IMG/VR virus record: IMGVR_UViG_3300009419_000066
Location: 1-29,470 of that record
Strand: one strand, 5' to 3'
DNA: 29,470 nt
From: a virus
Below the pieces are notes generated by a model. It had not been told where the DNA came from, ran no database searches, and saw nothing but the letters and a program-made list of their open reading frames with translations. Made by a program: the position numbers and the translations under genes. Positions 21,866-28,264 of this stretch are shown here, piece after piece. Every line of letters begins with the position of its first letter. Positions within the stretch are counted from its first letter, which is position 1.

Positions 21866-22735
21866 TCAAGAACCCTCCGCAGCAACACGCGCTTTAAACG
21901 CTTCCATTTCAGCAAGTGCCTCGGCTGTGACTGGCTGTGGTGTGCCGACTTGATCTTGCCATTTGCTGTTCACGTCACCACCGCTGGCAACTGGCTTGGT
22001 GCTAACAGGCTTGCTGGTGGTGCGCTTGGCTTTGTCTTGGTCGCCTTTGACCCATGTCACCAACTTGCCAACAAGCTGGTTGTGAGTAAGTGCTTGGGTT
22101 TCGTAGTGAGGTGAGAACGTGACCAGCACTTGATCAAGCTGCTGCTGCGTGATTGCTTGACCACCGGCCATTTTTAACTTGGTGTTGAGCTGCTCAAGGT
22201 CTGGCAAAAACTCACCCGCGTTAGTGTGAGTGTTTTTAATAGATGACGATGAAGATGAAGGGCATTGCTCAAGCATGTTTTTGGCATTGCTTGTTGCATG
22301 CTCAAGCATATGCACTTGCATTGCATCTGCATTGCTTGCGCATTGCTCAGTTGATGCACTTGCATTGCTTGGCTTGTCGGTTGCATCGTCAGTTTTTGCC
22401 CAACGTGCCTGCGCAGCTTTGACCGCACGCTCTGACTTTTCCTTCTTATTCTCTGTGGCAGCTTCGCGCAGGCCATCAAGATAAGGACTGACCCATTGGC
22501 TATCGACCACTTCAAACACGCCACACGACAACAGCCCAGCACGAATGGTTTTGAACTTTGCTGGGGTCATCTTGGTGATGTTGGCAAGTACGCTCGCCAC
22601 GTCAGGCACAGCACCATTTTTCCAATAATCAAGGGTCAGCAGGTGCAATGCGCCGATCTGCAGTGTGTCGAGCCGAGTGGTCTTGCTTTGCATGTCGCCG
22701 ACATAAAGTGGCATCCAAATTGATACGTCGCTCAT
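21866..22735 (-). CDS. Replication protein with DUF1376 and DnaT-like domains
   Basis: A 289-residue protein. Residues 1-95 (MSDVSIWMPLYVGDMQSKTT, ALHLLTLDYWKNGAVPD) resemble DUF1376, a winged-helix domain of phage replication proteins. The middle, about residues 115-165, is low complexity and is encoded by the iteron array. Residues about 170-235 (EFLPDLEQLNTKLKMAGGQ, QALTHNQLVGKLVTWVKGDQ) fit the DnaT DNA-binding domain. Such proteins bind the origin or single-stranded DNA and recruit the DnaC-like loader encoded next. It corresponds by position to lambda O, whose gene also contains the origin. Confidence 0.85.
   Translation of the reverse strand: MSDVSIWMPLYVGDMQSKTTRLDTLQIGALHLLTLDYWKNGAVPDVASVLANITKMTPAKFKTIRAGLLSCGVFEVVDSQWVSPYLDGLREAATENKKEKSERAVKAAQARWAKTDDATDKPSNASASTEQCASNADAMQVHMLEHATSNAKNMLEQCPSSSSSSIKNTHTNAGEFLPDLEQLNTKLKMAGGQAITQQQLDQVLVTFSPHYETQALTHNQLVGKLVTWVKGDQDKAKRTTSKPVSTKPVASGGDVNSKWQDQVGTPQPVTAEALAEMEAFKARVAAEGS
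22262..22369. repeat. Iteron array, candidate replication origin
   Basis: On the plus strand GCATTGCT occurs at 22262, 22284, 22329, 22340 and 22362, with GCATTGCA at 22318. Degenerate forms (GCATGCT at 22296, GCATATGC at 22306) fill the gap. Most copies are about 11 bp or a multiple apart, so they would lie on one face of the helix. The array lies inside the replication gene, the place of the lambda origin. Confidence 0.65.
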
Positions 22736-22938
22736 GGCTGGATCTCCGACAAGACCACAGTCACACGCTGGTAACGATTGCCATCTAAACCAACGAGAGC
22801 CGTGCCAGTGACGGTGAGATTCAAGCCCTCGATCATTTCGATCTGACCGACTTGATAAGGCTGGGCTGGGTTATGGTTCCACAGCATGACGCTATGGCCA
22901 GCCGCCACCAGACCGCGCTGCTGCTGAGAAATAATCAT
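22732..22938 (-). CDS. Hypothetical small early protein
   Basis: Start at 22938 (MIISQQQRGLVAAGHSVMLW) by ATGA overlap with the membrane-protein gene; a longer frame to 22992 overlaps that gene more. The product has 68 residues, is beta-prone and shows no motif. It is coupled by another ATGA to the replication gene. The family is not recognised. Confidence 0.65.
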   Translation of the reverse strand: MIISQQQRGLVAAGHSVMLWNHNPAQPYQVGQIEMIEGLNLTVTGTALVGLDGNRYQRVTVVLSEIQP

Positions 22939-23285
22939 GAGCCACTCCCAATAACGGCCATCACCGCAATCAAGATACCGACTGCAAACCAAGCTGCCAC
23001 AAACACATCAGCGCGATTGGCCGACTGATCCAGCATCGGTGTGGTCAGTTCATCAGTTTTGGCAATCGACTGCTCAAGCGCTTTGATGATCTGAGTAGAC
23101 CGGCAGTTGTTCAGCGTCTGCTGCACTTCCCATGCTTCGTCTTCACGTTCAGCATCGCGCTGTGATTCGATCACGCTGGTGGTGTCGTTGATAAATGGAC
23201 AAGTACGGCATAATTCTTTGCCGTCGCTCTGTGAGCAGTGATTCAGGCACTGCTGCTGTTGGGTGGTTGCGTTTTGATCGGTCAT
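22935..23285 (-). CDS. Hypothetical protein with C-terminal membrane segment
   Basis: A 116-residue protein with GAAGGGA before the ATG. Four Cys lie in the first 30 residues (CLNHCSQSDGKELCRTCPF), suggesting a metal site. A helical charged middle follows, then one hydrophobic C-terminal segment (DVFVAAWFAVGILIAVMAVI), so it is a tail-anchored membrane protein. It is the first gene after cro and in the early operon. The function is unknown; host takeover or exclusion is possible. Confidence 0.7.
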   Translation of the reverse strand: MTDQNATTQQQQCLNHCSQSDGKELCRTCPFINDTTSVIESQRDAEREDEAWEVQQTLNNCRSTQIIKALEQSIAKTDELTTPMLDQSANRADVFVAAWFAVGILIAVMAVIGSGS

Positions 23286-23362
23286 GGTGTTTAATCCCTT
23301 CTGTATTCCTTTGCTTCGGAATGCTTGGTTGTTTATGTTTCGACGGCGAATCGAAACAGCGA

Positions 23363-23397
23363 AAGCCCTGTCAGGTTTCTGATAGGGCTTTTTGTTT
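23363..23397 (+). terminator. Hairpin with T run at the end of cro
   Basis: AAGCCCT/AGGGCTT with an inner CAG stem and GTTT loop (23363-23390), followed by TTTTTGTTT on the plus strand. The cro stop lies inside it. In the cro direction the T run is poor. It may block rightward antisense transcription, or act as an early tR1-like site. Confidence 0.5.
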
Positions 23398-23592
23398 GAC
23401 TAATGGTTCGATGTGCAATGTTTTGCACAGACTCAAGATGCTGTTGCCAAGCTCATGTGAAACCGCTTTGCGACGGCCAGTTATCAAAAATGAAATTCTT
23501 GGCTGAGATGTTTGCAGCTTCACAGCTATCTCTTCCTGAGTAAGCACTCCATTGATCTCTGACAAAGTGGCTTGCCAGTCGTAATCGCACAT
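23371..23592 (-). CDS. cro: Cro-like repressor
   Basis: A 73-residue protein starting MCDYDWQATLSEINGVLTQE with AGGAG before the ATG. The helix-turn-helix is visible in LTQEEIAVKLQTSQPRISFL. It is divergent from cI, with two palindromic operators between them, one directly before its ribosome binding site. It is inferred to repress cI and its own operon in lytic growth, like Cro of lambdoid phages. Confidence 0.8.
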   Translation of the reverse strand: MCDYDWQATLSEINGVLTQEEIAVKLQTSQPRISFLITGRRKAVSHELGNSILSLCKTLHIEPLVKQKALSET

Positions 23593-23604
23593 CGCGGCAT
23601 CTCC

Positions 23605-23620
23605 TATAACTTGTGTTATA
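23605..23620. promoter_or_regulatory. CI/Cro operator 1
   Basis: The palindrome TATAACTTGTGTTATA, of the form TATAAC-N4-GTTATA, abuts the cro ribosome binding site. Bound repressor would cover the cro promoter or start region. The minus strand upstream has plausible -35 TTGATT or TTGTCT elements. Confidence 0.8.
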
Positions 23621-23678
23621 AATTATCACTGAAGCAATAGACAATCAATAGCCCATGTTGTAATAATTAACTGTATTC

Positions 23679-23694
23679 TATAACAGGTGTTATA
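23679..23694. promoter_or_regulatory. CI/Cro operator 2
   Basis: The palindrome TATAACAGGTGTTATA lies 5 bp before the first in-frame ATG of cI and overlaps the likely cI -10. It fits autoregulation of cI and suggests a very short cI leader. Confidence 0.8.
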
Positions 23695-23699
23695 AATGA

Positions 23700-24425
23700 A
23701 TGGGCATTCACATGAACTGCTTAACCGTAGGCGACCACATCAGACGCAGACGACGCGAACTCAGCCTTAGCCAGCAAGATCTGGCAAAAAAGGCTTTTGT
23801 AAGTCAAGCAACTGTGTCCGACTTGGAAAGAGGTAGAAGCAACTCATCAAGAGAGCTGCCGAGCATTGCAACTGCGCTATTGCTTACAGTCGATGAGGTG
23901 TTGTCTGGCGAATGGGGCAATGAAACCCAGCAAAAGGCAAACGTCACGCTACCCTTTCGATCTGTGGCGACATGGGATTCTGTGGATGATTTAGGCGATG
24001 AATACATCACAATACCTCGACTAGATCTTGAGGCAAGCTGTGGCGGAGGACGATTGGTTATTGAAGTGAACGAAAAGGGACAAGGGCATGCTTTTCGAAA
24101 GTCTTGGTTCGAAAAAAGAAAAGCAAACCCTTTATTTTGCACGACTATAGAAGCCGCTGGCGACTCTATGGCCGAGCGCATCATGGATGGTGACACACTG
24201 GTTGTTGACGTGAGTCAGACCTTAATCAAAGACGGTCACGTCTATGCTTTTTGTATGTCTGACGAATGGTTCGTCAAAAGGATCTTTAAGCAAAGCTCAG
24301 GCGGTTTGATATTGAGCAGCGACAATCCGAACAAAAAGCTACACCCAGACCGTGAAGTTGCACCGGATGAAGTCAACAACATCATCATTTTTGGTCGAGT
24401 CATCGGCCTGTCTGGTGGCCTATGA
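23700..24425 (+). CDS. cI: CI-like repressor with S24 peptidase domain
   Basis: A 241-residue protein. The N-terminal HTH is in LSLSQQDLAKKAFVSQATVS (residues about 22-41). The C-terminal LexA/CI-like domain has EAAGDSMAERIMDGD with the catalytic Ser and WFVKRIFKQSSGG with the Lys, so it can probably cleave itself after DNA damage. The start may be 23700 or the ATG at 23712; neither has a clear ribosome binding site, which fits a leaderless or nearly leaderless message. It maintains lysogeny by binding the three operators. The antirepressor at 4.4-5.3 kb is its probable antagonist. Confidence 0.9.
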   Translation: MGIHMNCLTVGDHIRRRRRELSLSQQDLAKKAFVSQATVSDLERGRSNSSRELPSIATALLLTVDEVLSGEWGNETQQKANVTLPFRSVATWDSVDDLGDEYITIPRLDLEASCGGGRLVIEVNEKGQGHAFRKSWFEKRKANPLFCTTIEAAGDSMAERIMDGDTLVVDVSQTLIKDGHVYAFCMSDEWFVKRIFKQSSGGLILSSDNPNKKLHPDREVAPDEVNNIIIFGRVIGLSGGL

Positions 24426-24541
24426 TCAAGCAATCGAAAACATGGCAACAGCTTTGGATTGAGCATCTTTGCAGCAATGCCAAGCCGCTGACCGCAAGAT
24501 ATTGGCGCGTGGCCTGCCCTGCTGTACTGGGCAAGATTTAA
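24422..24541 (+). CDS. Small ORF coupled to cI
   Basis: A 39-codon frame starts by ATGA overlap with the cI stop: MIKQSKTWQQLWIEHLCSNA, then PLTARYWRVACPAVL. It ends before a terminator at 24563. The overlap suggests translational coupling. There is no similarity that I recognise. It may be a regulatory or immunity-associated peptide, or only chance. Confidence 0.45.
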   Translation: MIKQSKTWQQLWIEHLCSNAKPLTARYWRVACPAVLGKI

Positions 24542-24562
24542 GACCAAACCGCAACCCAATCA

Positions 24563-24586
24563 GCCCGCATCGATGCGGGCTTTTTT
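24563..24586 (+). terminator. Terminator of the cI transcript
   Basis: A perfect 8-bp stem GCCCGCAT/ATGCGGGC (24563-24580, tight loop) followed by six T on the plus strand. It separates cI from the int operon. Confidence 0.9.
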
Positions 24587-24639
24587 ATGGCTCGTGTTTT
24601 TAAAAAACGCCTATCCGATAAAAATTATAGTTTGGGCTG

Positions 24640-24668
24640 TTGCGCTATCTTATAACACAAGTTATATT
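24640..24668 (+). promoter_or_regulatory. int-operon promoter containing operator 3
   Basis: The -35 is TTGCGC (24640-24645), the spacer is 17 bp and the -10 is TATATT (24663-24668). The palindrome TATAACACAAGTTATA (24651-24666) covers the spacer and part of the -10; it is identical to operator 1 read from the cro side. Repressor binding should block this promoter. Confidence 0.75.
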
Positions 24669-24678
24669 TATCAGACCA

Positions 24679-24696
24679 ACCAACGGCCTCGCAAGC
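24679..24696 (+). promoter_or_regulatory. Leader segment complementary to antirepressor leader RNA
   Basis: ACCAACGGCCTCGCAAGC lies within the first about 20 nt of the predicted int-operon mRNA and 5 nt before its AGGAG. The same plus-strand sequence occurs at 5418-5435, where the antirepressor transcript is made from the minus strand. The two RNAs are thus complementary over 18 nt. Confidence 0.65.
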
Positions 24697-24715
24697 CAAC
24701 CAAGGAGCAAGACCC

Positions 24716-24835
24716 ATGCAATCTAACCTAGACACCATCACCCGCTCCCGCATCCACGCCAAAGACTTTGCCCGCCCGCCGGTCAAACGCATGGCCAGCC
24801 TGCGCCAGCTATTTCGCACCGCCACACGCAAATAA
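24716..24835 (+). CDS. Small ORF, first gene of the int operon
   Basis: A 39-codon frame, MQSNLDTITRSRIHAKDFAR then PPVKRMASLRQLFRTATRK, with AGGAG 9 nt upstream of the ATG. The product is basic and helical. It is preceded by the leader that can pair with the antirepressor RNA, so its translation may be the regulated step. Family unknown. Confidence 0.65.
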   Translation: MQSNLDTITRSRIHAKDFARPPVKRMASLRQLFRTATRK

Positions 24836-24862
24836 TCCCCCTCAAATACCAAGGATCGAACC

Positions 24863-25633
24863 ATGAACGTATTGATCGAAACCCGCTTTGTCCGCGCTTT
24901 GCTGCAATTCAACAAAAAGCCGGTTGTCCGCTCTTTTTCTGAGTCATCCCAGTCAGCACGCAAAGTTTTATTTATTGAACAAGCTGGCGACAAAATCCGC
25001 GCGTATGCCACCAACGGCCATATCGCAGCAGTCTACACCCAAGATGGCTTCGACATGCAGGCCAAGCGTGACAGCATGGTGATTGACCGTGAAAGCCTGA
25101 AAAATGCGCTGTGCATGTTGGATGGTGTCGAAGCGATCCGGCTGCAAAACTTCTCATCGTCAAGCCTGATCAAAATCAGCAGTGATGATGGAATCTTTAA
25201 TTGTTCTGCACTGAGCTTTGAAGATTACCCGATCTGCCCAATCGACAAGGTATTCGACCAGCTCAAAGAAAAGGTTTCGCTGGAATCGTTGAACTGGGTT
25301 AATCCTGACTACTTAATCCCAATGAGTCGTGTCGGTCAGATTCTTTCTGATGGCTATTCTGAGGCTGCGCCGTATCTTGAAACGCTTGGCCAGCGAGTCG
25401 GCCTGCTTGTCCAATATGTTGGCGTGCCGGAATTTAAGGCCATCATCTCGCCAATGCGATCACCCGTGCCTTATTGGTCACCAAGCTACATAAATGCAGT
25501 AGATGCGATGAAAAAGTTTATTGCCGAAGGCATGGACTACGCAGACGCACAGTACCGCGCATCGAGCGCATACGATGTCAGCGCCGAGAACCTGCAAAAA
25601 GCCTATGACGCTGAGTCGGCTGATGCTGTTTAA
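24863..25633 (+). CDS. Sliding-clamp-like phage protein
   Basis: A 256-residue protein with AAGGA before the start. AGDKIRAYATNGHIAAVY (about residues 41-58) resembles a clamp strand of the LTATDGHRL type. A segment VPEFKAIISPMRSP (about residues 193-206) recalls the conserved VVMPMR end of DnaN. Between them is a VIDRESLKNAL helix similar to the start of a clamp repeat. I infer a DnaN-like fold in a short, one- or two-domain version; this is by eye only. A C-terminal extension of about 50 residues is helical. The role may be in replication or in decoying the host clamp. Confidence 0.55.
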   Translation: MNVLIETRFVRALLQFNKKPVVRSFSESSQSARKVLFIEQAGDKIRAYATNGHIAAVYTQDGFDMQAKRDSMVIDRESLKNALCMLDGVEAIRLQNFSSSSLIKISSDDGIFNCSALSFEDYPICPIDKVFDQLKEKVSLESLNWVNPDYLIPMSRVGQILSDGYSEAAPYLETLGQRVGLLVQYVGVPEFKAIISPMRSPVPYWSPSYINAVDAMKKFIAEGMDYADAQYRASSAYDVSAENLQKAYDAESADAV

Positions 25634-26105
25634 GCGCCGCCCAAAGTGGCCTGAGCTGCAGCTGACCCAGCGTCAGCTTGCAGCACTGGCAAGGCGACCT
25701 GAGCGCCGAGCCAAAAAACTGCGTGAAAAACTGCCCTTGCTGGCTGACCTGATCGAACCTGAAACCATCGATGTTGAATCAGAGATCGACCGCCGCAGGG
25801 ACATGGAAGCGCAATCCGAGCGTGAATGGCGTGACCGCGATGCAAAGAACTGGCGTGAAGTCCGTGCCGAGTTTTTTGCAGCATCGCCAGATGTTCAGCT
25901 CAAGACGGCAATTCACTGGGCATTTTGGTGTCAGCGCCACTGCCCAGCCAACGCTGGCAACCTACGCTATGTGCTGCGCCAATACAGCAAGCCGTGGATC
26001 AGAGCGAACCAAAACATACCAAAGGTCAGGGTGCGTCAGGCTTGGCTTGACCTACTCAAAGATGCCAAACAAGGCAAAGCTGGTCAGCAAGACCAATTGA
26101 TTTGA
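25623..26105 (+). CDS. Hypothetical protein of the int operon
   Basis: The start at 25623 (MLFKRRPKWPELQLTQRQLA) overlaps the upstream gene by 11 nt; starts at 25521 and 25605 would overlap more. The 160-residue product is highly charged. It has RRPERRAKKLREKLPLLADL near the N-terminus, a long Arg/Glu helix, then an aromatic AIHWAFWCQRHCP segment. It looks nucleic-acid binding, but I recognise no family. Confidence 0.7.
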   Translation: MLFKRRPKWPELQLTQRQLAALARRPERRAKKLREKLPLLADLIEPETIDVESEIDRRRDMEAQSEREWRDRDAKNWREVRAEFFAASPDVQLKTAIHWAFWCQRHCPANAGNLRYVLRQYSKPWIRANQNIPKVRVRQAWLDLLKDAKQGKAGQQDQLI

Positions 26106-26115
26106 GGATACGGAA

Positions 26116-26313
26116 ATGAGCCACGAAATTGAAGCGGGTCAATCTTTTGCCGAAGTGATTGCAAGTGTCGTGAAAGGCATGGCTAAAAACAGAACATCAT
26201 CATGTTCAGTTGATGTTGATCTGGCTGACATGTTTCCAAACGCATCAGAAAAGCTCAAGGGCTATGTGGTCAAAGTGACTTTTGAAAGCAGCCGAGTCAA
26301 GCCACAAGAATAG
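26116..26313 (+). CDS. Small hypothetical protein
   Basis: A 65-residue protein, MSHEIEAGQSFAEVIASVVK, with a GGA-containing ribosome binding site (GGATACGGAA). It has the pattern of a small alpha/beta protein with acidic patches. It is followed by 163 bp before the excisionase-like gene, where the frame is open but no credible start is seen. Function unknown. Confidence 0.6.
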   Translation: MSHEIEAGQSFAEVIASVVKGMAKNRTSSCSVDVDLADMFPNASEKLKGYVVKVTFESSRVKPQE

Positions 26314-26476
26314 ACCTACTGCACAGCGCGAGCGAGAAAGGTCAGTCACGGCAAGGCAGTACACCCGTGACCTGCTACAGCAGCTAATCGTGTTTGAGGT
26401 CATCTACACACGTCAAGACTGTAGTCACACAACCCGATTTGCCCACGTTACGGGCTACCTAATTTTGGAGGTATCA

Positions 26477-26782
26477 ATGGGAACTAAAAAAACACCCCCA
26501 GCAGCTGCACTCAAGGTCAGCAACATTAAGGTGTCGGTCTATCTTGACCGCAACTTTCCTGATGCTGCCAGCCGACCATGTTCAAAGACGGTCATCAATC
26601 ACATACAGCAGGGTTTATTGTCCGGCAACAAGATTGGTGGTCTGTGGTACGTCACCTGCACTGAGTGGGGTCAGCCACTGTTTTACCACAGCGCACGGCC
26701 AGCCACCGGCAATGCACCAGTCAAGGCAGCAACCGGCAACAGCATAGCCGATAAGATCATCAAGCAGCATTTTGGTAAATAA
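26477..26782 (+). CDS. xis: Excisionase-like protein
   Basis: The start at 26477 (MGTKKTPPAAALKVSNIKVS) has GGAGG upstream; the frame is open from 26282, but without a ribosome binding site. The 101-residue product is small and basic. VINHIQQGLLSGNKIGGLWY resembles the winged-helix excisionase motif (helix, short turn, then beta wing with W/Y). It lies directly before int (stop and start 2 bp apart), the usual position of a recombination directionality factor. Confidence 0.65.
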   Translation: MGTKKTPPAAALKVSNIKVSVYLDRNFPDAASRPCSKTVINHIQQGLLSGNKIGGLWYVTCTEWGQPLFYHSARPATGNAPVKAATGNSIADKIIKQHFGK

Positions 26783-26784
26783 TC

Positions 26785-27933
26785 ATGTCACCGCGCAAAC
26801 GCAACAGCGACAACAGCGACCTGCCACCACATGTGCAAGTCAACACCGTGAATGGCACGAAATACTATCGCTATGTCATGCCGGATGGTGTGCGTTACGC
26901 GCTGGGCAAAGACAAGCGTGACGCGATTGCAGCAGCCCTATCGCTCAATGCCGAGCTGCAGCGCAACCCTGATATTCTGAGCCGCATATTAAAGCGTCAA
27001 GAGTCGCTTGCAGCCAAAAAGAACCCAATCCCCCACATCGAATTTGCAATCGAGAAATTCAAGGAGCGCATCGAGCAAAAGAAATACGCCAAAACCACGC
27101 TGACCAACATCAACCAGATGCTGCGCAACTACCTCGACCGCTGGGCTGGCATGCGTGTGAACGAGATCGAACACCTGCACATCACCGCATTGCTGAATGA
27201 GCTTTCGCCCCACGCATACGTCAAACACAAAAACCTGCTGACTGACCTGTGGGCATACATGATCCACCAAGGTTGGTGCCTTGAAAACTGGCCTGACAAG
27301 ACTATGCCAGCGATCCTACCCGACAAGCAGCGCACCCGACACACACTTGAAGCCGTCATGCAGATCCGCGCCATCGCACCAGATTACATTCAACGCGCGA
27401 TTGATCTGGCCTTGCACTCACTACAGCGCCGCGCCGACCTTGCCAAGCTGCAAAGATCGAGCGTCAACGTGGTTAAAAACACCATGACCGTGCTACAGCA
27501 AAAGACCCTGAAATATGCCAACCCGGTATACATCGAGATCGACATGCACCCAGAGCTTTCCGCAGCGGTTACCGCCTGCCTGAGCACCAGTCTAGCGTTC
27601 CAGTGTCCTTACCTGCTGCACTACCGACCCAAGCGAATGAATGACCAGATCGAGTCAGGCAAGCTGCATAAATTCGCCATGACCGAAGGGCTTTTGACTA
27701 AAGAGTTTGCAAAGTACCGCGACCAGTCCGGTGTGTATGACCACCTAGCGATTGGCCAGCGCCCCAGCTTTCACGACTTGCGCGCGCTGGGTATCGTCAT
27801 CATCACCGAGAAATACGGCAAAGAATACGCGATGGCATTGGCTGGGCATGCTGACGAAAGAATGTGGAAACACTATCTGAAAGGACATGAAGGCTACACC
27901 GAGTTAAAACCAGTGCAGATCAGTTATCGGTAA
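26785..27933 (+). CDS. int: Tyrosine recombinase integrase
   Basis: A 382-residue protein. The N-terminal part (about 15-60, VNTVNGTKYYRYVMPDGVRY) is the arm-binding domain; a SAM-like core-binding domain covers about 75-175. The catalytic domain shows an Arg in HSLQRRADLAKLQRSS, HDLRALG (HxxR) near residue 332, GHADERM (His), and KHYLKGH with the Tyr nucleophile near 365. It should integrate the phage at tRNA-Val, as the attP fragment lies about 120 bp downstream. It is expressed from the operator-3 promoter operon. Confidence 0.95.
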   Translation: MSPRKRNSDNSDLPPHVQVNTVNGTKYYRYVMPDGVRYALGKDKRDAIAAALSLNAELQRNPDILSRILKRQESLAAKKNPIPHIEFAIEKFKERIEQKKYAKTTLTNINQMLRNYLDRWAGMRVNEIEHLHITALLNELSPHAYVKHKNLLTDLWAYMIHQGWCLENWPDKTMPAILPDKQRTRHTLEAVMQIRAIAPDYIQRAIDLALHSLQRRADLAKLQRSSVNVVKNTMTVLQQKTLKYANPVYIEIDMHPELSAAVTACLSTSLAFQCPYLLHYRPKRMNDQIESGKLHKFAMTEGLLTKEFAKYRDQSGVYDHLAIGQRPSFHDLRALGIVIITEKYGKEYAMALAGHADERMWKHYLKGHEGYTELKPVQISYR

Positions 27934-27974
27934 TGGCGGGATGTTGGCGGGACAAGTGGTGCTTTAATATGCCA

Positions 27975-27996
27975 AAAATACACCCAAAATACACCC
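27975..27996 (+). repeat. Tandem 11-bp repeats, integrase arm sites
   Basis: AAAATACACCC occurs twice in tandem, followed by AAAAC. Spacing of one helical turn and position between int and the core are typical of arm-type integrase binding sites. Confidence 0.65.
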
Positions 27997-28000
27997 AAAA

Positions 28001-28035
28001 CAAAAAACCACTTAAAGCCGTAGCCGTAAGTGGTT
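28001..28035 (-). terminator. Terminator facing the lysis genes
   Basis: On the minus strand AACCACTTA/TAAGTGGTT forms a 9-bp stem with a 12-nt loop (28035-28006), followed by TTTTTTGTTTT. It would stop late transcripts from running antisense into int. Confidence 0.75.
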
Positions 28036-28051
28036 CTTGTACAACATAATT

Positions 28052-28097
28052 TGGTAGGCGCAACTGGATTCGAACCAGCGACCCCCACCATGTCAAA
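28052..28097 (-). other. attP core: 3' fragment of tRNA-Val(GAC)
   Basis: On the minus strand the fragment starts at the anticodon loop TTGACAT. It continues with GGTGGGGGTCGCTGGTTCG and the T arm, and ends in GCGCCTACCA. This is the 3' half of a tRNA with anticodon GAC. No D arm or 5' half precedes it (AT-rich sequence at 28098-28140). It lies just after int, so it is the attachment core that restores the tRNA after integration. Lysis genes follow on the other side, so it is attP, not attL or attR, unless two prophages are adjacent. Confidence 0.8.
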
Positions 28098-28108
28098 GGT
28101 TATCCCAA

Positions 28109-28151
28109 AAACATGCTATCTATATGATAGTAATAATAATTAAGCATGTTT
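28109..28151. repeat. Inverted repeat in the right arm of attP
   Basis: AAACATGCT (28109-28117) and AGCATGTTT (28143-28151) flank an AT-rich stretch that also contains CTATC...GATAG. The stretch 28098-28232 has no gene and probably binds integration or bending proteins. Confidence 0.5.
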
Positions 28152-28234
28152 TAAAAGGTTTTGCAGTGCTGAAAAATCGGAAAAACAAGAACCACTGGAA
28201 TATAAAAAACAACAACTTACGCTTGCGTTCACCC

Positions 28235-28259
28235 AAAAAAAAGACCCGCCGAAGCGGGT
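28235..28259 (-). terminator. Terminator of the lysis operon
   Basis: On the minus strand ACCCGC-TTCG-GCGGGT (28259-28244) with the stable TTCG loop is followed by a T run of eight. It lies 6 bp after the endolysin stop. Confidence 0.9.
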
Positions 28260-28264
28260 TTACA

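Noticed and set aside
22262-22369. Possible CRISPR-like array
   Set aside because: Repeats are only 8 bp with 11-bp period inside a coding gene and no unique spacers; iterons explain it better.
19381-27962. Shared TTGGCGGGAC near the late leader (19393) and after int (27954) as an attachment site pair
   Set aside because: The match is only about 10 bp and neither place looks like a core site; the tRNA fragment is far better supported.
28052-28097. A functional tRNA gene
   Set aside because: Only the 3' part from the anticodon loop is present; no D arm or 5' acceptor strand precedes it.
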